This document shows, in pieces, positions 1-7,151 of a DNA stretch of 12,065 nucleotides. Within the stretch, counting starts at the first letter, position 1, and every line of letters begins with the position of its first letter. Made by a program: the position numbers and the translations under genes. The notes below the pieces were generated by a model, which was not told the DNA's origin, searched no databases, and saw only the letters and a list, made by a program, of their open reading frames with translations. The stretch is from Chitinophagaceae bacterium (GTDB lineage: Bacteria > Bacteroidota > Bacteroidia > Chitinophagales > Chitinophagaceae), in the NCBI GenBank assembly GCA_947442905.1, contig CANEWV010000019.1, forward strand, positions 1 through 12,065, given 5' to 3'.

Positions 1-151
1 CTGGGGCATTTCTTTTTTTGTCGACGTTTTTGATACAAACCTTAACAATATTTGCCTTTAGCGATGGCGTTTGTTGTAACACTTTGTAAAGGCCTTCACC
101 AACTACACCAAACCCAAACAATCCAATTTTTAAAACTTTTTGATGATCCAT
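1..151 (-). CDS. hom: Homoserine dehydrogenase, N-terminal part (runs off the window)
   Basis: Homoserine dehydrogenase reduces aspartate semialdehyde to homoserine with NAD(P)H in the cytoplasm, at the branch leading to threonine and methionine. Only the first 50 residues are in the window. They start MDHQKVLKIGLFGFGVVGEG and hold the nucleotide-binding glycine pattern GxGxxG at residues 13-18, followed by a helix (GLYKVLQQTPSL) and a second strand (NIVKVCIKNVDKKRNAP), as in the N-terminal Rossmann fold of this family. The ATG at 151-149 follows an A-rich leader without a clear Shine-Dalgarno site, which is normal in Bacteroidota. The gene is the first visible one behind the SAM-I riboswitch at 255-369, which points to methionine-branch control. 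The family call is confident from the N-terminus. Whether the protein is monofunctional or carries an ACT domain cannot be seen. Confidence 0.88.
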   Translation of the reverse strand, partial: MDHQKVLKIGLFGFGVVGEGLYKVLQQTPSLKANIVKVCIKNVDKKRNAP

Positions 152-174
152 ATTTTCTTTTTTTCTTAGGTACT

Positions 175-213
175 AAAAATAAAAAAGCTCACCAGATATA
201 GTCAGGTGAGCTT
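175..213 (-). terminator. Intrinsic terminator of the SAM-I riboswitch expression platform
   Basis: On the minus strand, AAGCTCACC (213-205) and GGTGAGCTT (193-185) form a perfect 9-bp stem around an 11-nt loop. A T-rich run (186-175, TTTTTTATTTTT) follows at once. It lies between the S-box aptamer and the homoserine dehydrogenase start, so it is a conditional terminator in the leader and not the end of another gene. No T-run follows the hairpin on the plus strand, so it acts only leftward. Confidence 0.9.
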
Positions 214-260
214 GAAATATTAATAGCCAAAGGCAAAAAATCAAACGTCGCTGACTTATC
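195..260 (-). promoter_or_regulatory. Antiterminator pairing of the SAM-I leader
   Basis: The 3' strand of P1 plus its downstream flank, GATAAGTCAG (260-251), can pair with CTGACT-A-TATC (205-195). That is 10 base pairs with one bulged A at 199. The downstream partner covers the terminator loop and the top of its stem, and the upstream partner includes all six bases used in P1. P1 (SAM bound) and the antiterminator (SAM free) are therefore mutually exclusive, which is the known S-box switching logic. The pairing is read directly from the sequence; the switching is inferred. Confidence 0.75.
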
Positions 261-369
261 TTTCCATGCACATTGTATGTGATGGACGGATTTGGCACCT
301 TCATATCACTGCGAATGATATGGGTTGCCAAGGCATCAATGGGCCATTCCCTCTGCCTTTCTGGATAAG
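255..369 (-). promoter_or_regulatory. SAM-I (S-box) riboswitch aptamer upstream of homoserine dehydrogenase
   Basis: The minus-strand RNA carries the S-box signature blocks in order: CTTATCCAGAAAGGCAGAGG, then GGAATGGCCC, then GGCAACC, then AAGGTGCCAAATCC, then GGAAAGATAAG. P1 is CTTATC (369-364) with GATAAG (260-255). P2 has an AAGGCA/TGCCTT stem, a kink-turn region and a GGG/CCC top stem. The P2 loop TGG can pair with CCG after AAAT, forming the expected pseudoknot. P3 is GGC-ACC-CATATCA closed by TGATATG-GGT-GCC. P4 is TCCAT-CACAT with ATGTG-C-ATGGA. By family knowledge, S-adenosylmethionine binding stabilises P1 and frees the terminator, so homoserine dehydrogenase transcription should fall when SAM is abundant. 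An 81-codon reading frame over this RNA is not a gene. Confidence 0.95.
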
Positions 370-387
370 ATTTTTTAAGAACTATTG

Positions 388-420
388 TAAAATTAAGCCA
401 GAAAATTGCAGCGCCCAAAA
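388..420 (-). promoter_or_regulatory. Bacteroidota-type promoter driving the SAM-I leader
   Basis: On the minus strand, TTTTG (420-416) is followed by 20 nt and then TAATTTTA (395-388). This fits the -33 TTG / -7 TAnnTTTG pattern of the primary sigma factor in Bacteroidota, with one mismatch at the last -7 base. The predicted start, about 5-7 nt downstream, would put the first base of P1 roughly 12-15 nt into the transcript, as expected for an S-box leader. The position is inferred from the consensus. Confidence 0.55.
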
Positions 421-500
421 AAACTTTGTCTAATATCTACTAACATTTGTATGTTTTCAACCATTCAAGCCCTTCGTTGTTATTATATTTACATTCTACT

Positions 501-3368
501 ATGGCAAAGAAATCCGCTAACGCAACAAGTTCTAGTATTCATACCGAAAGCATCGAAGTTTTTGGCGCAAGAGAGCACAATCTGAAAAATATTGATATCA
601 GTGTTCCTAAAAATAAATTAGTGGTATTTACGGGGGTAAGTGGAAGCGGAAAATCATCCCTAGCCTTTGATACGATTTACAACGAAGGGCAGCGCAGGTA
701 CATGGAAAGTTTTGGTGCCTATGCCAGACAATTTATGGGAGATATGGAAAGGCCCGACGTTGATAAAATTACAGGTCTTTCGCCAGTTATTTCTATTGAA
801 CAAAAAACCACCAATAAAAATCCAAGATCAACAGTTGGAACTGTTACAGAGGTCTACGATTTTTTGAGATTATTATACGCCCGCATTGGAGAAGCCTATA
901 GTTACAACACGGGTAAAAAAATGGTGAAGTTTACCGAAGAAGAAATTGTTGCTTCCATCACCGAAAAATATGCCAATAAAAAAATTGTATTATTAGCGCC
1001 ACTTGTTAGAGGAAGAAAGGGTCATTACAGAGAGCTTTTTGAGGAGGTAAGAAAAAAAGGTTTTTTAAAAGTTAGAATTGATGGAGACATTGTAGATCTA
1101 ACACCCAAATTACAAGTAGACCGTTACAAAATTCATGATATAGAACTTGTGGTAGACCGTTTGCAAGTTACGCCTGATAGTAAAGTAAGGCTTTCGCAAA
1201 GTGTACAGCAAACATTGAAACTAGGGAAAGAGCTTTTGTTTTTGATGGTGCATGAATCAAATAAAGTAGTGCAGTATGCAAAACAACTCATGTGTGAAGA
1301 AACGGGCCTTAGTTATGAAACGCCTTCGCCCAATGCCTTCTCTTTTAATTCACCCTATGGCGCATGTCCAACTTGTAAAGGATTAGGTAATGTATTTTCA
1401 ATTTCGTTGGAACAAATTATTCCGGATAGGAGTTTAAGTATAAAGGAAGGCGGCATTGCCCCGCTGGGTGTGCAGCGTGAAGCCTATTTATTTAAGCAAG
1501 TAGAAGTGCTTGCTAAAAAGCATAAAATAAGTATCGATAAACCCATCAGTAGTTTATCTGAACAATCCATTAATCTATTGTTATACGGCACGCCAGATGG
1601 CCCTTCCGAGTCTACATTTGATATGGATGAGACCACGGTTGTTAGTGCTTATGAAGGAGTTTTTGAGGGCGTTGTGCCTATGCTAAAACGTTGGTTTACC
1701 GGAACAGGCATAACAGAGGCGCTGCGTGAATGGGTAGAACAATTTATGGAGCTAAAGTACTGTCCAAGTTGTGAAGGCGCCAGGTTAAAAAAAGAAAGCT
1801 TGTGGTTTAAGGTAGCTGGTAAAAATATTGCAGAGATTAGTGATTTAAATTTAGACAAATTACTCCATTGGTTTGAAGGCATAGAAAATCATCTTTCTAA
1901 AAAAGACAATGCCATTGCAAAAGATATTTTAAAAGAAATTAGAGAGCGTGTAGGTTTTTTACTCGATGTAGGACTTACGTATTTGTCTCTTAGTAGACCA
2001 TCTAAAACGCTGAGTGGGGGAGAGTCTCAACGTATTAGGCTGGCCACACAAATTGGATCCCAATTGCAAGGCATTACTTATATTTTAGATGAGCCTTCTA
2101 TTGGATTACATCAGCGTGATAATATGCAGCTTATAAAAGCACTACAAAACCTGCGTGATATTGGTAATAGTATTTTAGTAGTCGAGCACGATAAAGATAT
2201 TATGCTTGCCGCTGATTATTTAGTAGACATTGGTCCTCGTGCGGGTAAACATGGGGGTCAAATAGTTGCAGCGGGTAAACCGCAGGAGGTGCTTCTTTCT
2301 AATTCTGATACCGCACAATATTTAAATGGCAAGAAAAAAATTGCTGTACCTGCAGAGCGCCGAACGGGCAACGGAAATACCATTGTTTTAAAGGAAGCTA
2401 CAGGCAATAATTTAAAAAAGGTTTCTGTGACCTTTCCGCTGGGAAAGTTAATTGTGGTAAGTGGTGTGAGTGGAAGTGGGAAGTCTACGCTTATTAACGA
2501 AACGCTTTATCCGCTATTATCTAAACATTGTTATGATAGTAAGCAACAGCCCATGCCGTTTAAATCGATTAAAGGGCTTGAGCATATCGATAAAGTGATT
2601 GAAATAGATCAATCACCCATTGGTAGGACGCCAAGGAGTAATCCGGCTACCTATTGTGGATTTTTTACCGAAATCAGAACCTTATTTGCAGCTGTTGCCG
2701 AATCAAAAATAAGAGGGTATACCGCAGGTCGTTTTTCATTTAATGTGAAAGGTGGACGTTGTGAAATTTGTGAGGGTGGTGGTATGCGCGTTATTGAAAT
2801 GAATTTTTTACCAGACGTGTATGTGCATTGTGAAAAATGTAATGGTAAACGTTACAACCGTGAAACATTAGAGATTAGGTATAAAGGCAAATCTATTAGT
2901 GATGTTTTAGACATGACAGTAGATGAGGCTTGCGAATTTTTTCAGCCTGTGCCTTTTATTTTCCGAAAAATAAAAGTATTGCAAGATGTGGGTCTTGGTT
3001 ATATCACACTTGGGCAATCGGCGGTAACGCTTAGTGGGGGTGAAGCACAGCGCGTTAAACTGTCTACCGAGCTTGGCAAAAAAGATACGGGTAAAACGTT
3101 TTACATATTAGATGAACCTACAACAGGGCTTCATTTTCAGGATATTCAACATCTCATTGATGTGCTTAATAAACTTGTGGACAGAGGTAATTCGGTTCTT
3201 GTGATTGAACACAATTTAGATGTCATAAAAGTAGCTGATCATATTATTGATCTAGGTCCAGAGGGTGGAGATGCTGGCGGCACTATTTTATTTGAAGGCA
3301 CGCCTGAGCAAATGGTGAACTGCAAAGAAAGCCATACAGCCCGTTTTGTAAAAGAAGAATTACGGTAA
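501..3368 (+). CDS. uvrA: UvrABC excinuclease subunit A
   Basis: UvrA is the damage-sensing ATPase of nucleotide excision repair: it dimerises, scans DNA with UvrB, and loads UvrB at lesions. This 955-residue protein has the tandem ABC layout. The first half has Walker A GVSGSGKS (45-52), signature LSGGE (504-508) and Walker B ILDEP (528-532). The second half has Walker A GVSGSGKS (655-662), signature LSGGE (844-848) and Walker B ILDEP (869-873). The family blocks YARQF and EQKTT are also present. The C-terminal zinc module is intact (C754, C757, C777, C780). The first zinc module keeps C265, C289 and C292 but has Thr268 where a cysteine is usual. I chose the ATG at 501 (MAKKSANATSS) over an in-frame ATG at 447: the latter adds 18 atypical residues and lies where the promoter is expected. 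The length is normal for the family. The gene is divergent from the homoserine dehydrogenase leader and overlaps elaA tail-to-tail by 9 bp. Confidence 0.97.
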   Translation: MAKKSANATSSSIHTESIEVFGAREHNLKNIDISVPKNKLVVFTGVSGSGKSSLAFDTIYNEGQRRYMESFGAYARQFMGDMERPDVDKITGLSPVISIEQKTTNKNPRSTVGTVTEVYDFLRLLYARIGEAYSYNTGKKMVKFTEEEIVASITEKYANKKIVLLAPLVRGRKGHYRELFEEVRKKGFLKVRIDGDIVDLTPKLQVDRYKIHDIELVVDRLQVTPDSKVRLSQSVQQTLKLGKELLFLMVHESNKVVQYAKQLMCEETGLSYETPSPNAFSFNSPYGACPTCKGLGNVFSISLEQIIPDRSLSIKEGGIAPLGVQREAYLFKQVEVLAKKHKISIDKPISSLSEQSINLLLYGTPDGPSESTFDMDETTVVSAYEGVFEGVVPMLKRWFTGTGITEALREWVEQFMELKYCPSCEGARLKKESLWFKVAGKNIAEISDLNLDKLLHWFEGIENHLSKKDNAIAKDILKEIRERVGFLLDVGLTYLSLSRPSKTLSGGESQRIRLATQIGSQLQGITYILDEPSIGLHQRDNMQLIKALQNLRDIGNSILVVEHDKDIMLAADYLVDIGPRAGKHGGQIVAAGKPQEVLLSNSDTAQYLNGKKKIAVPAERRTGNGNTIVLKEATGNNLKKVSVTFPLGKLIVVSGVSGSGKSTLINETLYPLLSKHCYDSKQQPMPFKSIKGLEHIDKVIEIDQSPIGRTPRSNPATYCGFFTEIRTLFAAVAESKIRGYTAGRFSFNVKGGRCEICEGGGMRVIEMNFLPDVYVHCEKCNGKRYNRETLEIRYKGKSISDVLDMTVDEACEFFQPVPFIFRKIKVLQDVGLGYITLGQSAVTLSGGEAQRVKLSTELGKKDTGKTFYILDEPTTGLHFQDIQHLIDVLNKLVDRGNSVLVIEHNLDVIKVADHIIDLGPEGGDAGGTILFEGTPEQMVNCKESHTARFVKEELR

Positions 3369-3809
3369 GATCATTTCGATATGTTCAATGTCGTCTTCTA
3401 AATACATATCTGAATCTTTGATAAAACCAAAGCTGCTATAAAATTTTTGCAGGTATAATTGTGCACCAATTCGAATGGGCTGTTTCCCAAATTTTTCGTA
3501 ACAGTTGGCAATGGCGTTTTGCATCAGACCAATGCCTGCACCTTGCCTGCGGTAGGCTGGCGAACTTAACACACGGCCAATAGAAACTTCATCAAAAGAT
3601 AACCCTGCAGGTAATAGTCTGGCATAGGCAACAAGCTCGTCACCATCCCAGCCACACAAATGAAAGCTTTTGAGGTCTTTGCCATCAATGTCTTGATAGT
3701 TGCAAGCCTGCTCCACAATAAACACTTCGCAACGCAACTTCAAAATAGCGTACAACTGCTTGTTGGTAAGGTTTTCAAAGGTTTCTAGGGTCCAGGTAAA
3801 CGAATTCAT
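3360..3809 (-). CDS. elaA: ElaA-type GNAT N-acetyltransferase
   Basis: This is a 149-residue cytoplasmic acetyltransferase of the GNAT superfamily, closest to the ElaA family, whose physiological substrate is not established. ElaA-like features are LRCEVFIVEQ (25-34), the following YQDIDGKDL (38-46) and SIGRVL (76-81). The acetyl-CoA binding loop is RRQGAG (87-92). IGAQLYLQKFYSSFGF (114-129) supplies the late strand and the YxxFGF-type end common in GNAT proteins. The length matches the family (about 150). The ATG at 3809-3807 lies 108 bp from the divergent FAD oxidoreductase start. The 3' end overlaps uvrA by 9 bp, so the transcripts converge without a visible terminator. The family call is firm and the exact role is unknown. 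Confidence 0.9.
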   Translation of the reverse strand: MNSFTWTLETFENLTNKQLYAILKLRCEVFIVEQACNYQDIDGKDLKSFHLCGWDGDELVAYARLLPAGLSFDEVSIGRVLSSPAYRRQGAGIGLMQNAIANCYEKFGKQPIRIGAQLYLQKFYSSFGFIKDSDMYLEDDIEHIEMILP

Positions 3810-3850
3810 GTAGCGCGTATTTTGAGGAAAGATAAGTATAAATTGAAGCC

Positions 3851-3858
3851 CAAAAATA
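3851..3858 (-). promoter_or_regulatory. Candidate -7 element for elaA
   Basis: The minus strand reads TATTTTTG, a full match to the Bacteroidota -7 pattern TAnnTTTG, about 40 bp before the elaA ATG. No TTG is seen at the usual -33 distance, so this is weaker than the promoter of the SAM-I leader. The rest of the 108-bp divergent spacer must also hold the promoter of the rightward FAD oxidoreductase; the best candidate there is CACCTTTG (3882-3889), one base off the pattern. Confidence 0.3.
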
Positions 3859-3917
3859 GCGGTAGATCCATATTAATTTAGCACCTTTGCTATCTTACAC
3901 CGATAACCCCTATATCT

Positions 3918-5378
3918 ATGTCTAAAAGAGTCGCAATTATTGGAGCTGGTCCTGCTGGTTTAACAGCCGCTTATTTACTTGCAAAAGGCAATCAAGAAGT
4001 GGTTGTTTTTGAAAAAGATCCGCAGTATGTGGGTGGTATTTCAAGAACCGAATCTTATAATGGCTATCATTTTGATATTGGGGGACACCGTTTTTTTTCT
4101 AAGTCTAAAGAGGTAGAAGATTTTTGGACCGAAATTTTAGGGGATGAAATGTTAGAGCGTCCAAGAAGTTCACGTATCTATTACAACAATCATTTTTTCT
4201 CTTATCCTCTTGTTGCTTTTGAGGCCCTCCGGAAATTAGGCATTTTTGAAAGTGCTTTGTGTGTGTTGAGTTATTTAAAAGCAAAAGTATTTCCAATAAA
4301 AAATCCGACCAATTTTGAAGAGTGGGTGACCAATCAATTTGGCAAAAGACTATTTAATATTTTCTTTAAAACCTATACCGAAAAAGTATGGGGCATTCCT
4401 TGTAACGAAATCAGTGCCGACTGGGCAGCACAGCGTATTAAAGGACTTTCTTTAAGCAGTGCCATTTTTAATGCGCTATTTAAACCTAATAAAAAGGCTA
4501 CAGATAAAGACAAGCTTATTAAAACACTCATCGATTCATTTAGATATCCTAAGCAGGGGCCTGGTATGATGTGGGAGGCCTGTGCCGAAAAAAGCAAGGC
4601 AATGGGTGTTACACTACACATGAATTGCGGGGTACAAAAAATCGAATACGCCAATAATTCTTGGACGGTACAAACAACAAGTCAGGGCAATGTAACGGGC
4701 TTTGATTATGTACTTTCAACGGCACCTATGCGTGAGCTTGTAGCAAATGTATTGCCTGCTTTTCCGGCAACAGTGGCTGCAAACGCTGCTGCACTTGGTT
4801 ATCGCGATTTTTTAACCGTAGTGCTTATTTGTAAAGACGAGGATGCGTTTTCTGACAACTGGATTTATATACACGATCCTAAAGTAAAAGTTGGCAGGGT
4901 TCAAAACTTTAAATCATGGAGTCCTTATATGGTGCCTGACCCAAGCATGGCTTGTTATGGTCTCGAATATTTTTGCTTTGAAGGAGATGGATTATGGACA
5001 AGCTCCAACGCCGATTTAATAGCACTTGGCAAACAAGAAATTGAAAAAATTGGCCTTACAAAAGCATCGGCTGTAGTGGACGGTTATGTGGTAAGGCAAC
5101 CTAAAGCATATCCTGTATATGATCAGTTTTATAAGGCAAGAGTGGATAGTGTTAGAGATGCGCTTGCAAATTACCCGGGACTTTACTTGATAGGCCGTAA
5201 TGGTATGCACAAATACAATAACCAAGACCACTCCATGATGACAGCCATGCTTGCTGCAAAAAATATTATTGCTGGCAAAGAGTTGTATAATTTATGGGAT
5301 GTAAATGAAGATGCAGAATACCATGAAGGTGGTGATAGAGGAACGTCTGGCCGAATGGTACCACAAAAAAATAATTAA
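3918..5378 (+). CDS. NAD(P)/FAD-dependent oxidoreductase, HemY/UDP-galactopyranose-mutase-like
   Basis: This is a 486-residue flavoprotein. The N-terminal FAD Rossmann motif is GAGPAG (9-14), with the ribose-binding acid at E32 in VVVFEKD. It is followed by GGISRT and the block FDIGGHRFFSK, typical of the amine-oxidase / protoporphyrinogen-oxidase-like / UDP-galactopyranose-mutase-like superfamily. Near the C-terminus, GLYLIGRNGMHKYNN (421-435) and QDHSMMTAM form the second FAD-contacting segment. No signal peptide or membrane helix is obvious. Proteins of this type are often filed as protoporphyrinogen oxidase or UDP-galactopyranose mutase relatives, and many sit in polysaccharide loci. This copy has no sugar or haem genes beside it, so the substrate cannot be named. 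The stop codon (5376-5378) shares bases with the stop of the convergent rarA. The fold and cofactor are confident; the reaction is unknown. Confidence 0.85.
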   Translation: MSKRVAIIGAGPAGLTAAYLLAKGNQEVVVFEKDPQYVGGISRTESYNGYHFDIGGHRFFSKSKEVEDFWTEILGDEMLERPRSSRIYYNNHFFSYPLVAFEALRKLGIFESALCVLSYLKAKVFPIKNPTNFEEWVTNQFGKRLFNIFFKTYTEKVWGIPCNEISADWAAQRIKGLSLSSAIFNALFKPNKKATDKDKLIKTLIDSFRYPKQGPGMMWEACAEKSKAMGVTLHMNCGVQKIEYANNSWTVQTTSQGNVTGFDYVLSTAPMRELVANVLPAFPATVAANAAALGYRDFLTVVLICKDEDAFSDNWIYIHDPKVKVGRVQNFKSWSPYMVPDPSMACYGLEYFCFEGDGLWTSSNADLIALGKQEIEKIGLTKASAVVDGYVVRQPKAYPVYDQFYKARVDSVRDALANYPGLYLIGRNGMHKYNNQDHSMMTAMLAAKNIIAGKELYNLWDVNEDAEYHEGGDRGTSGRMVPQKNN

Positions 5379-6643
5379 TACCCGTATTTCTTTTTCCAGC
5401 GCTGTACTAAAAAGCTTCTGATTTCATTTTCTCTGGCATTGTTGCCTGGGGTGTATAGCGTTGTTCCTTTAATGGCTTCCGGAAAAAACTCAAGGTCCAC
5501 AAAATTATTTTCGCCTAAGTGAGCGTACTTATAATCTTTCCCATAATCCATTTGCTTCATGAGCTTAGTAGGTGCGTTGCGTAAATGAAGCGGAACTGGT
5601 AAGTCACCTGTTTTAGCAACAAGTGCAAGTGCATCATTGATGGCTACATAGGATGCGTTGCTTTTGGGAGAAGTAGCTAAATAGGTGGCGCACTGTGATA
5701 ATATAATGCGCGACTCGGGGTATCCGATTTTACTAACCGCATCAAAAGTATTGTTGGCTAGTAATAGTGCATTGGGGTTTGCGTTTCCAATGTCTTCACT
5801 TGCAAAAATGAGCATACGCCGTGCAATAAATTTTACATCTTCTCCACCTTCAATCATGCGCGCAAGCCAATATACGGCTGCATTTGGATCGCTACCTCGC
5901 ATGCTTTTAATAAAGGCAGAAATAATATCGTAATGCTGCTCGCCACCTTTGTCATAAATGGCTAATTTTTGTTGAGCTACTTGCATTACTACTTTATCCG
6001 TAATAACAATAGCCTCTTCGCCTACATATGTTTGAACAACAAGTTCTAATAAGTTGAGTAGTTTTCTGGCATCACCACCGGCAATTTTAAATAGTGCAGC
6101 GGTTTCTAGTAATTGAATAGAAAGGGTAGATAAGTAGCTGTCTTTTTGTATAACCTCACTAATAAGTGTTTGCAGATCTACTTCCTGTAATTGTTTTAAA
6201 ACAAAAACCTGGCATCTACTTAATAAGGCGTTGTTTACTTCAAAAGAAGGATTTTCGGTAGTGGCACCTATAAGTGTTATTATACCTTTTTCTACGGCTG
6301 CTAAAAGGGCATCTTGTTGTCCTTTATTAAAACGGTGTATCTCATCAATAAAAAGTACGGCACCTGCTTGATCTTTTGCCTGCTCAATTACTTCACGTAC
6401 TTCTTTTACGCCACTACTAATTGCACTAAGTTGAAAGTAAGGAGCATTGAGTTGATGGGCAATAATATTCGCAATGGTTGTTTTGCCAACCCCCGGAGGT
6501 CCCCACAAAATCATGGAAGGAATATGACCCTTTGCTATACTTGTGTTTAAAATACTTCCCTTACCTGTTAAGTGTTCTTGGCCAACTAGGTCTTCTAGTT
6601 TACTAGGCCGCATTCTTTCGGCAAGGGGCGTATGGTTATTCAC
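5375..6643 (-). CDS. rarA: Replication-associated recombination protein A (RarA/MgsA), AAA+ ATPase
   Basis: RarA is a tetrameric clamp-loader-like AAA+ ATPase that acts at stalled replication forks (Mgs1/WRNIP1 in eukaryotes). In numbering from the TTG at 6649, it has PLAERMRP (8-15), Walker A GPPGVGKT (50-57), Walker [10 protein letters not shown] (99-107), sensor-1 segment GATTENPSF (128-136) and an SRC arginine-finger motif (R145). [12 protein letters not shown] follows as sensor 2, and after it come the helical RarA C-terminal domains ([14 protein letters not shown], then YGKDYKYAH). There is no upstream ATG: a stop codon lies just before the frame opens, and the next ATG (6613) would cut into the conserved start. 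I prefer GTG at 6643 ([13 protein letters not shown], 422 aa), which resembles relatives best. TTG at 6649 (424 aa) is possible. Either start overlaps the upstream membrane-protein gene, suggesting translational coupling. It is the last gene of the aspS operon. Confidence 0.95.
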   Translation of the reverse strand: MNNHTPLAERMRPSKLEDLVGQEHLTGKGSILNTSIAKGHIPSMILWGPPGVGKTTIANIIAHQLNAPYFQLSAISSGVKEVREVIEQAKDQAGAVLFIDEIHRFNKGQQDALLAAVEKGIITLIGATTENPSFEVNNALLSRCQVFVLKQLQEVDLQTLISEVIQKDSYLSTLSIQLLETAALFKIAGGDARKLLNLLELVVQTYVGEEAIVITDKVVMQVAQQKLAIYDKGGEQHYDIISAFIKSMRGSDPNAAVYWLARMIEGGEDVKFIARRMLIFASEDIGNANPNALLLANNTFDAVSKIGYPESRIILSQCATYLATSPKSNASYVAINDALALVAKTGDLPVPLHLRNAPTKLMKQMDYGKDYKYAHLGENNFVDLEFFPEAIKGTTLYTPGNNARENEIRSFLVQRWKKKYGY

Positions 6644-7142
6644 TTTCAAATACGTAGCTATAAGCTTTTAAAAACACAAATTGAATTCTGGTATGAACAA
6701 GTATGATCGTGCTTGTGATAAGCATAAAAATAGCCGTATACTTGAGCATTTGTCCAACAAAAGCAGGTGTAATGCTTGGAGGTAAACTAGCCTGTGTTTC
6801 CATGGCTTTGGTAACAAAGTCATTAAACTCAATGGGGCGTAACATTAAAATACCAATGCTATTTAATAAAAACATAAATGCAGTAGCTACACTAACGTAT
6901 CCATTTATTTTAATCCAATCTTTTAAACTTGGGTTGCAGTTTTTGGCTTTATTGATAGCTGTTGTTACAAAACGTAGGCTAGAAAAAGTATAAATAGCAA
7001 TACAAGAAAATATAAATACCACAAGTAGGAGTGCAGGATTTACAAGCGCTGTGGGTAATACTAATAATGCCATAAAGCCAAATAATAGCGCAATGGGTAT
7101 TAACAAGTAAGTGAGCACTTTAAAAATTTGCACCTGCTTCAT
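6636..7142 (-). CDS. Small four-helix membrane protein of unknown function
   Basis: This 168-residue protein does not match a family I can name. Hydrophobicity shows four likely membrane helices at about residues 10-30, 33-53, 81-101 and 132-151. Between helices 2 and 3 there is a charged loop (INKAKNCNPSLKDWIKIN), and between 3 and 4 a polar stretch (EFNDFVTKAMETQASLPPS). There is no signal peptide apart from helix 1 and no obvious catalytic motif. It starts 9 bp after the aspS stop, and its last codons contain the possible rarA starts, so it sits in the middle of an aspS - membrane protein - rarA operon. That position, its ATG start and the intact frame support a real gene. Context alone gives no function. 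Confidence 0.75.
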   Translation of the reverse strand: MKQVQIFKVLTYLLIPIALLFGFMALLVLPTALVNPALLLVVFIFSCIAIYTFSSLRFVTTAINKAKNCNPSLKDWIKINGYVSVATAFMFLLNSIGILMLRPIEFNDFVTKAMETQASLPPSITPAFVGQMLKYTAIFMLITSTIILVHTRIQFVFLKAYSYVFESE

Positions 7143-7151
7143 ACTTTTATT

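Noticed and set aside
173..418. Minus-strand 81-codon open frame upstream of homoserine dehydrogenase
   Set aside because: It lies over the whole SAM-I aptamer and terminator; its sequence conservation is explained by RNA structure, and it matches no protein pattern.
447..500. Longer uvrA start at ATG 447
   Set aside because: It adds 18 hydrophobic residues unlike UvrA N-termini and lies in the probable promoter region; MAKKSANATSS from 501 leads properly into the conserved IEVFGAREHNLKNI block.
6703..6993. Plus-strand 96-codon frame inside the 168-residue membrane-protein gene
   Set aside because: It is antisense to an in-operon gene with clear hydrophobic helices; antisense of membrane genes often yields long open frames.
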